Assembly (NCBI RefSeq): GCF_000003605.2
Contig: NW_003120922.1
Coordinates: 591,409-655,408, forward strand
DNA length: 64,000 nucleotides
Reading direction: 5' to 3'
DNA from: Saccoglossus kowalevskii
Taxonomy: Eukaryota > Hemichordata > Enteropneusta > Harrimaniidae
The notes under the pieces were generated by a model. It saw nothing but the letters and a program-made list of their open reading frames with translations. It ran no database searches and was not told where the DNA came from. The first letter of the stretch is position 1. Each line of letters starts with the position of its first letter. Below are positions 10,670 to 23,299 of this stretch, one piece after another. A program made the translations under genes and the position numbers.

Positions 10670-11100
10670 GAGTTTGAAGTCGGTTCAACATCCCTTTTAC
10701 TTCAATCAGCACTGTGAAAAAGACATGCCCACATACTACGGAAGTTTCCCAACGACTATTTGCGTTGAATCACAGACTTTGTCCCCAACAGTGCAAGTTA
10801 CGATGTGTGCGTTCTAGCTAATGCTGGCGGCTACATACACAGGCGGAAGGTAATATTCTTTACTGAATCAGAGAAGCTGAACCACCCGCCAACCTCCGAT
10901 ATAACCTACACCAGATTGATAACAATTCCATAAATTTGATTATAATCAGTCGAAGCGATGTCCTTGACCAATCGTGATAGGATTATATAACAATGGGTAT
11001 TAATGTGCGTACACATATTTTTCAGCTGGTGCGTCAGTATAATTCGTTCTGAAATGGCGGGATTCACTCTCACCAATTAACAATGCCAAAATACTTTATT
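10670..11100 (+). repeat. Left half of an inverted repeat pair (partner 16445-16845)
   Basis: GTTCAACATCCCTTTTACTTC (10683) pairs with GAAGTAAAAGGGATGTTGA (16803), and CGAAGCGATGTCCTTGACCA (10954) with TGGTCAAGGACATCGCTTC (16557). The pair brackets the palindrome at 13600-15875. No gene is visible in it. Confidence 0.7.
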
Positions 11101-11767
11101 GAAATTTGAAAACTCAATTATACTGCATTTGTTTTGAGTACATGTATTCGTGTCGATCACAGAAACAATGTTGGAGAACTGTTTACTGATGATGGAGTAC
11201 ATATAAAGAAGAGTGTTAACATTCTGCTTGTGGCAGCACTTTTAATAGATAAACTTGTAAACATCACCGATATTCAAACCAACCAAATTCAGTTACTAGT
11301 AAGTAGTTTTGTTATTTAGGAACCATTTCACACCAAATGGAAAATTTTAAATAAATCAGATAAACCTAGAAAATAAAGCTATAAAGGCATTATTTAGTAT
11401 ATGTCTCACTGTACTGAACCATAAAACGATCTCTACAAAACTACGCCTTACAATTTTTGATCTCTCCATTTTGGTTATATGGGCGAGAGATTTGAAATGA
11501 AAACAAATTTCAAATGAAAACAATTACTTAGAGCAAGCTTGCTTGTAACACCATTGATTGGTACAAGAGGGCCAAATTGGTAGGATTCCTATTAGGATTA
11601 TAGCAACATTGATCACTGATTAAATATTAGCACAGATTGTCCGTGTTACCCGGAAATCATATTCTAAAATGTGCACTTAAAGAAACAGCGTCTTGAAAAT
11701 CAAGCTAAAACATGTTAAACAAAAACATGTTAAAACAATTCTTTGATAAGCAGACTTACCTGAGGTA
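11101..11767. other. No gene seen
   Basis: AT-rich sequence with a short open frame (11134-11319) that has no recognisable feature. Part of this may be more diverged sequence of the LINE that starts at 11768. Confidence 0.3.
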
Positions 11768-12113
11768 ATGAAATTATATAGTGTGGAAAACGTCACTGAA
11801 TTATTAAAATTATCAAATGCATATTTACAAACATGGAATCAGCAACTTAGTTATGTCCCACAAAACGGAAACTCGGGAACCAAGTTAAAAACATACAAAT
11901 TATTCAAAATGAAGTATGAATTTAAAAGATATTTAACAGGAATTCAGGATTTCAATTTGAGAAGAATAATAACTAAATTTACATTTAGTGTCCATACTTT
12001 GGAAATAGAATTAGGCATGAGGAGATTCCCAAGAGTTGAGACAAACAAGGAATTGTGGGAAAAATGCAATACAGTTGCTGTAGAAGATGGAGAACATTTC
12101 ATTCTTGACTGAT
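11768..12113 (+). mobile_element. LINE 3' fragment (post-reverse-transcriptase region)
   Basis: A frame encodes a region typical of what follows the reverse transcriptase in animal LINEs: SGTKLKTYKLFKMKYEFKRY, then FNLRRIITKFTFSVHTLEIE, then RFPRVETN and EDGEHFILD. The known family pattern is KLRTYRLFK, followed by LAKFR-type, H-L-IE-GR and a C-x2-C..E-HFLLxCP motif; here the zinc-knuckle cysteines are mostly gone. It is a 5'-truncated dead copy. A fragment of the same kind of element lies at 18830-19320. Confidence 0.7.
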
Positions 12114-12987
12114 GTTTCTCCACTCAATAAATAAATATTCCTTTAGAAGACAAAAAATTGTAATGCAGCTAACAGTAGATAAATATTCACCTGCGTATTA
12201 AATAGTAAGACTGCACTTGCAAAATGCTTAAAAAACACAATATATAAAACCAAAGTGTGAATCTATATTATATATATATCCCTTAGTTTGTTATGTTTGT
12301 AATTTTGAAACTTTTTGGCTGATCTGTATCCTTACCATACAACACCCACCGGTGGGGCAGTTGTGTAATGAAGTTATTATACAATGTTAGTATACAGTGC
12401 CCCAAAGCCAACACACGTGGATCCGATGCCGCTCGACCGGCGAGGGTGTCACTCTGACATAAACGTTGGGTATAGTAAATTTCTTCATGATATTGTGACA
12501 TAAATTGTAAGTGAAAAGTACAGAGCCCTGGCTGTGTGAATGAAAAGCGCACATGTTTGGATACATTGCAACAACCCATTGCACATGTTTATTTTTAAGA
12601 CATACAGTAACTGGATTGTGTTGTCAGCAGAATTTGAGATACATACATCCTGTCTCTCCCAGTGGCATAATGGTATGTATCAGACAGTAGCGTGGTGATT
12701 GTGAAAATACCTTGGAATGTGCTGAGCCCAGTGTTGTTGGCAATGAAAATAGATATTACATCATTGACCCGATTCTCCTACTTTAAATTGGAAGAGCTCG
12801 GATAAAAAGTGGCTTATTCCACTACCAAAATTGGCATTCTCTTTACGCTGATTTGTCTGCTATTTCGAGATAACCATTTATTTCGTTGGATACATTTTAG
12901 TATTTGCATGGCCATAAATTAGCTAGAGTATTTAAGTTGAGACATAAGGGAAAATCTTTAGTCAGGAAGGTGACCTGACTTGATCCT
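12114..12987. other. No gene seen
   Basis: AT-rich DNA. The minus-strand frame 12579-12283 has no recognisable feature. The stretch near 12655 (CCCAGTGGCATAATGGTATG) is faintly like a tRNA-derived SINE head but lacks a clear B box. Confidence 0.3.
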
Positions 12988-13385
12988 GTAACATCTTGTG
13001 ATGCTGATTCCTGACTCCAGTGAGCTGTACCCTATACAGGGGTACATATGCAGACGTGCTGTGCAGTAATCCCTGCTGATCAACAGGAACCACTGAAGCT
13101 CACTGCCTGAACTACTCCCGTTGTACCAGTGCTACCAGTAGCAGCAGATAGCAGTGCAGTTGCCGATACTCCCTGGACACAGAGCACGAGTTTAAATTGT
13201 AGTGCAGCTGCTTCGACAGTGTACCAGATACGAGTGTTCCCTGCAGCATCGATCAAGTCTCTAATTTATTTTATTTTACAGTGTATCCCCCTCCTTGCCG
13301 GTTCCAGTGACCAGCATCCCTGTTATGTGTTTATTAAAGTACAGGAAACCGTATATATTGTGTCGTGCTGATTTGTTATAACCGT
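12988..13385 (+). mobile_element. LTR-like fragment (possible solo LTR), fossil
   Basis: Begins TGTAACATCTTGTGATGC and ends in a segment TATTGTGTCGTGCTGATTTG, both styles common at the ends of Gypsy-type LTRs. No internal genes adjoin it and I could not find target duplications. Weak call; it could be another dispersed repeat. Confidence 0.25.
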
Positions 13386-13599
13386 TACTGGTATATTTCT
13401 TTCTCTGCACAGTCTCAGTTGTGGTGATATACATTCACCAAAAGATCCCCACCCTGTGACGGCGGACGAGCTGAGAGGGAGGAGACTCATAAGATAAGAA
13501 CGCTACCAAAGACAAAGACTATTAGACCCGGCATTAAAGACAAGCTCCCGCTCCTGAATACGGTGTAGTCCCACAAATGCCCCCGCATTTAACGTCACA

Positions 13600-15875
13600 A
13601 TATGTTCGATATGGCTAGAATGATCTGTACAAAGTTTACTGTGACGTCACTAGTCGCAAATTAGCAATGCTGTATGCTGACTGCTCACAATTCTCGGCAA
13701 CTTTCTTCCAGATTTCACCAAAGGTCATTACCAAGACATTCAATGCTGTTGCTCCAGTTCACCTGTCATGTCTGCATAATGTGCACAATGCATTTAACCA
13801 TTTAGCAAGGTTACTATCAGATGTTTTTAATTTGCAATGGCCAAAAGGACCCACAATCCTTTGCGCCAACTGCATATAATATCTCTCGAATTAAAAAACG
13901 ATATATCTCACTGTTCAAATAAAATTACGCCACCGAGTTCAAAACCAGCGATGCACGACAACTGAAAACAACTTAGGTATTCCACCCAACTGCGTAACAA
14001 TGATATGAAAATCAATTCACTCGAATACAATTTAATATGTTTTCATTAACTCAATAAGTAATGGTCACAAAAAGTCGTAGTCTCATTAATGGTACATTGA
14101 TTGAGTAATCAATGATAGATAAGCTAATGACGTCACCGTGATCCTATCTTGTTTAGCTATGGGACAGTTATTATTTAAATTATCAGTATTACTAAACTCC
14201 CACAGCTAGTATCTATGAGTGTTTTCTTTTATCAAGGCCTGCCTATATGTAGAGTTAATTGTCACTGACATTAATAGTTCTGTGCGAGTTGTCTGGTTTC
14301 TCAAACCTAGGTTTGTAGATGTACACGCTCGTAGTTTGCACGTGGCCGCCCCTTGCATGAACCTTACCTTATGTAAGTGCGTGTTGTACATTGTCGGATG
14401 CGTGAGTCTAAAAAAAGACATATTGCTTCGCAGTATAGTGGTTAACTATTTGTTTTCGGGATGGCAAACAGACGGGGTATGGTATGTGGGGTCACTTGAC
14501 TAGGGGTATCTAAGTGGAGTGCAGAAGGTGGACTATCAGTCGAGGCCAGTCTCGCTACGGTGCAGTTTTCATTTGATTTTTTTTGGTAAGTTTATTAAGT
14601 TTTTTTGTGGAAATAAACTGGAAATGTACACACACCGAAAAAAACACGGATGCCATATCCTCTCATCATGAGAACTTTGAATACGAACATGCAGCAAATC
14701 AAAGTATGACTATTTTTTTCGGACGTGAGGGCGCACTTCACAGATCTTAGGCATTAATAAAGGAGCGTATTCATTACATAAAGTTACGGGGCTCAACATT
14801 ATGTTGTTAAAACCTGTGTATCTGTTACCTTTCTTTTTATTACGGGACACACACGTCGGTAATATGTTAGTATTAACCTATTTACAGTGGTGACATATGT
14901 ATCATTACGAGGCGACTTACAAGATAACACTTCAGACTAATCGAAGACCAGCTCGTTTGATGCCTCGCATACATGTTTATACTCAACGGTGATATCTGTG
15001 TGCATAGAATATAGAGTTAAGTGTGCCCTCGCCGACGGATATCGTTCAATTACGGTTATCATTCGTATACATTTTAAAAACACGTTTCTATCGCTGGTAT
15101 CAAAATGATTTTACTGTGCTCTCGTCATCTGTTCTATTATTACACTGAGTCATGCCATCTGAATCGGTACTAACATATGACTAAAAGATAGGTGGTCTTA
15201 ATATTACGCCATCGTTGTCGACATATGTTGTTTCTTTTGTTGTAGGTGGCGCTATACGGGCGAATTCCACCCAACTCTCACAGAAATATCAGTGACAATT
15301 AGCGCTACATATAGGCATGCTTTGAGAAGACACCGCCCAGCTGAAAGTTTAGCAATACTGATAATTTAAATAATAACTGTTCACAACTAAAACAGATGTA
15401 CCATTAATGAGACTACGACTTTTTGTGACCAATACTTACCGAGTAAATAAAAAAATATTAAATTGTATTCGAGTGAATTGATTTTCATATCATTGTTATA
15501 TAGTTGAGTAGACTATCTGAGCGTTTATGGTTGTCGATCGCGAGTTTCGAACTCAATGAGGTTATTTTATTTGAACATTGAGGGATATCGTTTTTTATTT
15601 CGAGCGATGTACAGCGGTGTGTGACGCGATAAACATCGCTTAAGAATATTTTTATTATTAATATTATTATTTGCAGTTGGCGCAAAGGATTATGGATCAT
15701 TTCCCATTGCAAATTAAAGACATCTGATAGAAACTTTGCTAAATGGTTAAATGCATCGTGAACATTCACAGACATGAAATGTGAACTGGAGCAACAGCTC
15801 TGAATCATTGCTAATTTGCGACCTGTGACGTCACAGTAAACTTTGTACAGCGCAGACTAGCCATATCGAACATAT
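13600..15875. repeat. Large imperfect palindrome (arms 13600-14300 and 15875-15245)
   Basis: TATGTTCGATATGGCTAG at 13601 pairs with CTAGCCATATCGAACATA at 15858; CAAAGTTTACTGTGACGTCA (13630) with TGACGTCACAGTAAACTTTG (15826); AAGTCGTAGTCTCATTAATGG (14070) with its complement at 15400. The central 14300-15245 is not palindromic but recurs at 50430-51330. The apparent open frames 13667-13879 (+) and 15808-15485 (-) are the same arm sequence (CATTTAACCATTTAGCAA). This is probably a foldback or MITE-type DNA element; no transposase is visible. Confidence 0.75.
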
Positions 15876-16074
15876 CATGAAGAAATTTACTATGCATGTT
15901 GTTATTGTCAGTGTTTGTGGACATTCAGATACGTTTTATGTTGTCAATAGAACGACGGTCTGCTTTGACAAATGATACATACGAATTTGGGATTCTATGA
16001 CATAATGTTTCATCACAGGGCGGCAGTCATTGTGCCGCGCTCCATTCGATATGGGACTCATAGCGATGTATACA

Positions 16075-16145
16075 ACGCGTGTAAAACACATTGTTTATTT
16101 ACATGAAATTTGAACACGCGCTGCGCAACGACCACCGCGCTTTAA
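16075..16145 (-). repeat. CpG-rich segment shared with 62741-62825
   Basis: ACAACGCGTGTAAAAC.. through CGACCACCGCGCTTTAAA is matched in reverse complement at 62741-62825 (TTAAAGCGCGGTGGTCGTCG to ACACGCGTTGTG). A related word GGGCGGCGGTCGTCGC is at 27599. Function unknown; likely part of a dispersed element. Confidence 0.55.
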
Positions 16146-16444
16146 ATCGAATACCGAAAATTGTGATTGATCTCAATGTTAATATTACTGTTTGATATTG
16201 AATGTTGAGAACACATTGAATCATGATTTATGGTAACAAATAATGTTGGTATAGCAATACATTGTATAGTAAACTTCAGATGACAAATGAAAACAATATT
16301 ACACATGCGCAGTGATTTCATTGTACTTACGAAGGTCATCACCATCTACACGTTACAGAGAAATGCTTTTTTTGATCATGATAAATCATAATCCAATTTA
16401 TTCAAAAAAATGCAGTATAATTGAGTTTTCAGATTTCCAGAAAG

Positions 16445-16845
16445 TATTTTTGCATTGTTAATTTGTGAAAGTTAATCCCGCCATTAAAGAACAAATTATA
16501 CTATTAGTTGAAATGAATTTGTACATGTATTAATACCCGCATTATTTTATCAAGGTTGGTCAAGGACATCGCTTCGACTGATTGTAATCTGATTTTCCGA
16601 ATTGTTGTCACACGGGCGTAGATTTTAACAATGTTCGGGGGAGTCATTTCCATGCATTACCTCCCTCATGTGTATGCTGCCAACAAAGTTAGTTAAAACG
16701 AATACATAGTAACGTGCACGGTTGGAAAAAAAATCTGTGATTCCACGCAAATACTCGCTGGGACACTTCCGCAGTGTATGGGATTGTCTCTTGCACAATG
16801 CTGAAGTAAAAGGGATGTTGAGCCGACTTCAACTTGATTACAAAC
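16445..16845 (-). repeat. Right half of the inverted repeat pair with 10670-11100
   Basis: Reverse-complement match to 10670-11100; see that entry. The minus frame 16943-16689 runs through it without recognisable features. Confidence 0.7.
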
Positions 16846-17825
16846 GCAGAAAATAGTTTCGTCATAGGAATCATCGCATCAATGGCGGAGTTCGAAGTCC
16901 CGGTAAGTAATGAATGTTTTTCTATCCAAATTCTGCTATCCAATTACGCAACTGTGTGTTTTTTAAGGAAAATACCTGTGCAGTAGATCATTTAGTAGAA
17001 AACAATTTGTTTTTATTAGCGTAGAGCAAAGTTGGTGAGCAATGTGGGAAATATAGGTGGGAAAAGAGGAAAACCAATCGTCATCGGTACTTGGGAATCG
17101 TGGCTAGGTCAGAGCCCAAGTATACAAACTTTTCCAGAACGCAGTATTTTTTTTAATTTTTTGTACAGATATGTGTATTGTATTGTTGGTTTTATACGAG
17201 AAGCGACGGCTTATTTGCTGCTCAGGAATTGAATTAAAAGTTCGGAAAAAATGCTATGTACGTGTGTTTCTTTAACTTGAGTAACACGTATAGCAACTGT
17301 CAATGTGAAGAATACACTTTATACCAACCCACACGTTTTCCTGATGTTTATTTCACATTTATGTTAATGACTTGCTTTTAAATGTCTATTTTCACAGAAT
17401 TCATGGTTCAAGACCAATTTGCCACTGGCGACTGGCAGAGGATGCACAGCCATTAAAATAAATCCAACGAATTTTGATGTCATAGAGTGGTTTTGTAACT
17501 AAAGTAAAATATGTTACAACATGCATTTTGTGTACTTTTGTCATTAACCAGACAAATATTACACTAATGTCATCATCAAGTGATTGAAAATAGTGCACAG
17601 CTTGTACAATGACATATATGTGCAAAAGAATGTGGAAGAGGAAGAGTCAGTGGGTTGGTGAGTAAGTCACAATGAGGATAATTTAGAGGTAGAGGAAGAC
17701 AGAGAATGACGGGAACATTCAGCTATCATGAGTAACCTGTCAACATTTAAGCTTATACGAGGTCAGCGAATGGAACTAATTGCGATATAAACGTCGCCAA
17801 TCTGACTACTATTTCGGACAGTTCG
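16846..17825. other. No gene seen
   Basis: AT-rich DNA with only short frames (17032-17232 +, 17625-17401 -) that show no domain, signal or splice context. Confidence 0.3.
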
Positions 17826-17968
17826 GTATTTGCAGTTATTAATATAGCGGACGATTAATCAGTAGATATGACGTGTTCAGTACTTCGTGTGATTGGCTGT
17901 ATGAGTGTATATAGTCTTTATTCCTCAGCTCCTGAGAGCCAGGTTATTTGTAGTTATATTGGCGATCG
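17826..17968 (+). mobile_element. LTR-like dispersed repeat, copy 1 (fossil)
   Basis: About 85 bases from GTATTTGCAGTTATTAATAT to ACTTCGTGTGAT match 39087-39165. It is followed by TTATATTGGCGATCGCC, resembling the junction of an LTR end with a TGGCGA-type primer-binding site of Gypsy elements. No coding remnants adjoin. Low-confidence family assignment. Confidence 0.3.
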
Positions 17969-18829
17969 CCACTGTGTCTGCGGAAGTACTATGGGAGATT
18001 GCATGATGCGAGTGAAATGTCTTTTGATCAATAAAATAATTTAAAAAAAGTGAAAAGTAAAGTGGTTTTAAATATTAAATATCGTGAAATTTGGATGTAA
18101 TAATGAAAATAAATTGAACTGGTACGAAAGGGTAGTAAATGTATGCAAGGTCAGAATCAGGGGTCAAAATACGTCACAATACATCCATCAAGGCGGTTGC
18201 AAAGTGTCAACCACTATATGGATGAGGTAAAAGACTTCGTTTGCAGTAATGGCGTTTTTAGAGAGGTGACTCGCTAGAAATATTCGCCGTGACTCCGGAC
18301 TTTTCATTCGGGTTTATACAACACTTACTTGTTACTATCAAGACGGTTTAATGTCTTGTTTGTATTTGCACAATGAGAATGAGGGGTTTATTGTCAAAAT
18401 ATATACAGTTGCTTGTATGCCTATTGAAACTATACAAAATTCGACCAATGCATATCCGTTTCATGTGAGAACATTGCGATGTTCTCATAGAATTGTTAAA
18501 TCTTGGTATCATTCCCAACTGTCTCAAACTGTACGTTTTGACGATTCGTATGCACTTCTGAGACTTGTAATAATTTTCTGGAAACTGTACAGCAAATTAC
18601 ATATTTTCTTATTAATTGTTCATAGTTTTTCTAAATTTCAGTTTTTATTGTTTATAATTATTTACAGTAATAACATATTTTTCCGACTGTGTGCATGACA
18701 GCTTTGCCCACACACAGGATGATATGTATGGATATGTGTGAGTATGTTTCACGGATAATTAGGACACTCCTTTGCTTCACTTTCAACTACATCTCTGGAA
18801 ATATCACTTTCTGTTTATCATCCATATTT
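17969..18829. other. No confident gene; one weak frame
   Basis: The + frame 18351-18698 (115 aa) starts in ordinary sequence and ends in a hydrophobic, F/L/I-rich tail produced by AT-rich DNA. I do not recognise it and do not call it a gene. Confidence 0.3.
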
Positions 18830-19320
18830 TGATATGCCCAGTTTATAATAAAAAGATGTATATAATGAAGCTGAAAAGATTATCCCCGATATTACAAATC
18901 TGACACCTGAAAATAAATTCATAAGAATAATATCAAATCATATTTTAATAATTCCTTTAGCACAATATCTGAAAAAACAGCCTAGTTATTAAACAGCAGC
19001 ACCTACTTAATCACTGACTTTTTTATATATCTATTATTATGTGTTCATTGGGTTTTTGTTTTTATAATTCTGCTTATAGTATTTTGTGGGTATTTTATTT
19101 TATATTATTTTATTTTATTATATATGTATATATATACATATATATATATTTCCATTACTAATTTCAATTTATCCTGTCTTTGGTTGTGCTTTAAACTCTT
19201 AGCCATTGTAATATGATAATGTTTTTATATTTGCAATTTCCTTGTGTAACCTTTAACCTCCTTCAACCAGTAGGTTGTTATGAGTTAATAAATACATTAA
19301 CAATTGACAATATAAAAAGA
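18830..19320 (+). mobile_element. LINE 3' terminus (second fragment)
   Basis: TGCCCAGTTTATAATAAAAAG encodes CPVYNKK, then in a shifted frame NEAEKIIPDITNLTPENKFI and IPLAQYLKK, the usual C-terminal end of animal LINE ORF2 proteins that also give the 11768-12113 region. An AT-rich 3' UTR with a TATATATATG-type run follows. One frameshift is visible within the first 12 codons; it is a dead 5'-truncated copy. Confidence 0.65.
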
Positions 19321-21447
19321 AAAAAATAACATTTTCATCTCAAACACTAAAATTAACACCGATACATGTTTTAATCTTCATAAGCATGTCAACGGTCGAC
19401 TTGGGCAGTCGCTTATTAGACAAAAACTGTTTTGTCGGTGCCGCATATTTCGGTGACTGACAACTGGCTGACAACAATTGTCAACAGTAACGACAAATGT
19501 AAACAACGAATTATTAAAGTGAATTTGAAATATCAATGAGTGATGGTCTTCCACTATCGAGAGCCCTTGTCCTAGATGGAATACGACGTGATACAATTGA
19601 ATTCATTTGCAAAAACAAAAACAAAAACAAATGTATTGTTGCGTATCAATTGAATTTATTCAAGAACGCTTAAAATAAAAATGGTTACATAACAAAGAAA
19701 AACATGCAATCACTAACAAAACGCACAATAAGTACAGAAAATAAAAACAATTATAAACTTACCGATCCATAAACAGATTCTTCCATCATGCCACATTGGT
19801 TTGCAAATTCACTTCTGACCTACTCGTGGTCCACCGGTCTATATCGTCAAAAATATTTATTTTCCTGTCCTATCTTCTTTTCACATCCTTTACTTTTTTG
19901 CAGCGCGGCCATGTTTGCTTTGAATGTGGTACTAACGCATGCGCACAATCAATCTATGTCGTTGCAAATTATGTGTTTACATTGTTTTTTCCTGTACGTA
20001 CAATAACAAACCGTAGAAGCGTGTTTTGTTATTTCACTGAACGAATATTATTTAGCTCATGGTATACATATACATATAAATAAAAAAACAAATGTCAGTG
20101 AATACAGTATTTGTTTTTAAAGATCCTGCAAACTCCGTGTATCCCCAGATACCCAGGTATAAACTATAAGTCACGCTTATTGGGATTACTGCATGAATTT
20201 ACACAGATAGAGGAAAATGCCATGGAAAAAGAATTATTTCTTTTGTCTAGGTTATATGATAAATATGTCATGCATGTTAAAATATGCAATCATAGTACAC
20301 CTGTAAGGTAAACAAAATTATGTGAATTTGAATTTGTTAAAAATTAGTAAAAATACTCATACACTATCTAATTGGTGGTGGGAATTTCCTAGCCATAAAA
20401 TTGTTAACAAATATTTTCGTAAATAACACTGAACGCGAAAACCTACAATCGCAATCCTATGCCTTGCATTTCTTATTTAGTGTGTATCATTTATGCATCT
20501 AATTATATATCTCTTTGTATCATGCATGTTAATTTATTAATCTTTAACTACAGCTCATTCAAGTAATAAACAATATTGTGCATGTTCACGTTACAATTAG
20601 TCAAATTTTAATCATATTATAGCAATTATATACTATCTTTATATATTTGTAATCCATTTCCTTTTAACTTTCAACCCACCTATTGAAATATGGATACAGT
20701 TTTCTCAGATTGGATTACACACTACTGTATATCTCATTGCTGCTAGTTTTGTACAGTTAACCATGCAATGTATGAGGTGGAAAATCATATCCATAATAGC
20801 ATTAACATATACTTATAACTTATAGTATCTATCACATTTATCCACATGTCATTTATATTTTTACTCAGTTTTACATGTAATTACATTTTACCTAATTCAT
20901 CAAGCAGGCTTAAAGAATTACACAAACACAATTACAGAACTAATTTCAAGCATTTCAAATTTCATTAGGCTGTGTGTCAGATCATTCATTCATCAGCAAT
21001 AGAAAACAATTATCTTCATCACAAACTTGATATAAAACTAAATGTGTGTATATGTTGATACTTTCATAACTATCCAACATTTTTTATTACGATAACAGTT
21101 CTTTGCAATACCTTTATGTTGTATACAAACCATCATACAATTTGGCAATTACCTGGATTATTTAGCAAATGGCAAGGATTTCTACTCATTAATTGTCCCT
21201 AGGGGCATAGCTATCACAGTTGTGTACATTGCAAACTACTAACATGGATGCTTTGACATATATATTGACATTGTATATTGCGATTTCTTTTGTTTTTTAA
21301 TTTGTTGTATTGCAATATACATATCTTTATTTCATAGCTGAGAATGAGTTATACATGTTTTTCAAACAATGATTTCTTATCTATTTTGAAAAATTGCCCC
21401 TTCTGCAACACCAAGTATGTATGTCACTAGCAGTATAACAAGAATAT
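19321..21447. other. AT-rich, mostly featureless; one possible exon at about 20120-20307
   Basis: A + frame from TTTTTAAAG|ATCCTG (20121) to GTAAG|GTAAAC (20308) encodes PGINYKSRLLGLLHEF then TQIEENAMEKELFLLSRLYD, which has a charged, helix-like look and plausible splice borders. I cannot name it. The rest is AT-rich sequence without features. Confidence 0.25.
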
Positions 21448-21705
21448 ATGATGCAAAGTCCATTCTATAAATTATCAAAAGTTCTTTTTGTTGAATGTAA
21501 GAAACTAGAGACAATATCAGTGTATGTGTCTTATTTAGGAATCCCTACCAGAGGAACTGATCAAATCAAGCATAAATTATCAGCTCCTAAGTATGGTATT
21601 CCCAGATTAACACCAATTGTTCATGACACACAAAACATTAATTCTCAACTTCGACGAATGAACCAGTTACTGCAACGAAGCCATATTCTCAGCGGAAGAT
21701 ACTGA
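21448..21705 (+). CDS. Unidentified open frame, possibly a terminal exon
   Basis: 85 codons ending SQLRRMNQLLQRSHILSGRY then TGA. The second half (KHKLSAPKYGIPRLTPIVHD) has balanced composition. An acceptor-like TTATTTAG lies at 21532-21539. It sits directly before the repeat shared with 47.1-47.6 kb. No family is recognised; it may belong to a mobile element. Confidence 0.25.
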   Translation: MMQSPFYKLSKVLFVECKKLETISVYVSYLGIPTRGTDQIKHKLSAPKYGIPRLTPIVHDTQNINSQLRRMNQLLQRSHILSGRY

Positions 21706-21769
21706 CTACGAAAGCCATCCACCGTCGAAGCCGTCCATTACGTTACTACTAGTTTGAATTAAAATATTA

Positions 21770-22450
21770 ATACATTTTAACTAAATTGTAAATTTATTCT
21801 TTTTGTGGCATTGATTAAATAGATTTGTTGGTGGATAATGTTATCATTTTAGACCATTCTGATTGTTCATGTGTTCAAGCCAGCTTCCCTGGAACTATAT
21901 GTCCACGTGTTTTATTGTATTTACACAGTCGTTTTGGAATGATATAGTATATTTAACAATTTGAATTTGTGCAATGGCGAAAAAATGTTGATCTGTACTT
22001 CACATAACTAATTTTGTTCTTGTGAATAATGTTTTGTTTTCTTTTTTCAATCGCAGGGTTTTTTGGATTACTTGTTTTGAAACAGAACAAATAATAAATA
22101 CATTAGAATGCATTACACTGGCCAACAACATACCATCATATCTAGTGCAAACATGTCTCTAAGAATATCATATCTGTTGCAAACTTGTGTTTAAGTATAT
22201 CATACACCTATATTAATTAGACACTGTAGACCATATTGTAAAGCTTTGGGATAGATTTGAAGATATAATTATTGCAGAATATAGAATGTACATAATAAAG
22301 ATGAATATATAGCTTATATGAGTAGACATAGTTAGATCCGGCAGCTTGTGAAGGCGACCTAGAATTAACATCGCCAGAAATGGATGGCAATATGGCCGAC
22401 TTCCACCTGTGGCCAGTGCTCGACTGTCAAATATACATCACAGGATATGC
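21770..22450 (+). repeat. Dispersed repeat, partner at 47640-47090 (inverted)
   Basis: GGCATTGATTAAATAGATTTG (21806) pairs with the complement of 47600; TCGCAGGGTTTTTTGGATT (22051) with 47285-47303; TCTAAGAATATCATATCTG (22174) with 47177-47195. Identity is moderate with indels. No terminal repeats were found, so the class is open. Confidence 0.65.
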
Positions 22451-22685
22451 CATAGAGAATGCATTGCATAAAAATATATTAAAACTAAATTTAATTTTAA
22501 GTTTATATTTTTCATGTTTTTTCACTTTTGTGTGCTTCATAACAGACAGGTGACGTTCCAAGCTTTTGATATGTTATAAATGTTCCTTTAAAACTCCACC
22601 ATTAAATGCCCAAAGTGTTGTAAAACATGATTATAAATCATACACTGGCCCAGTGCATTACCAATCGACGATGTGTATTTGTGTG

Positions 22686-22933
22686 TCAGACACTATTTTT
22701 AAAAAACGTATGTGACCATCTACGTTTGTTGACTTTGTTCTGAATACCTATCGGTTCAATGAACACAGCGACGCAGTTAACGCAGTTGTAGACACAGTAC
22801 TCGCAGTCCAAATTAGCGTTGAAATTCTTGCATTTTTTTGGACAGATGTACGATGCAGTTGTTAGCAAATATGACTGTTTTAATCCAATTAACAACAGGA
22901 AGTAACATGAACCAAGATTTATTTCAGATTATG
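22686..22933 (-). other. Small cysteine-rich open frame, no ATG
   Basis: Read on the minus strand, a frame without ATG encodes a hydrophobic start (CYFLLLIGLKQSYLL) then CPKKCKNFNANLDCEYCVYN and CVNC, ending near NKRRW. Signal-like start plus six clustered cysteines resembles a secreted small peptide, but there is no start codon, no clear splice acceptor and no paralog. Probably chance. Confidence 0.15.
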
Positions 22934-23299
22934 TCCGTTATTCCATGTGAAACCAACCCACTTTTCGAACGCGAACCACTATCGCCATACTGCTTTTGGT
23001 GCTAAAGGTCAGACCACAAGATCAACATATTGTATGACAGTTTTTTTCTTTTCATAAAGAGAGGGTTTCATCACGACGTCTGTCCGTGAGTTATGTCTTG
23101 CAATGTGTCAGACAAACGTAATTTGTATATCAATCGCCATCGACAACAATGATACTCACAAAATTAGTCTGTCCACAGATTTTTGTAAAATGTATATAGC
23201 AGGTGGCTGTCTTTAATGCCATATAGTCACTGAAATGGGATAGACAGGAAATCCCTACTTAACCAGATTCTATTGTCCATTTCTGGTAATGATATTGCA

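Noticed and set aside
12650-12720. tRNA-derived SINE head
   Set aside because: The A-box-like AGTGGCATAATGG is present but no B box follows at the proper distance.
22686-22933. Cysteine-rich secreted peptide
   Set aside because: No start codon, no convincing acceptor and no related copy in the window; kept only as a low-confidence note.
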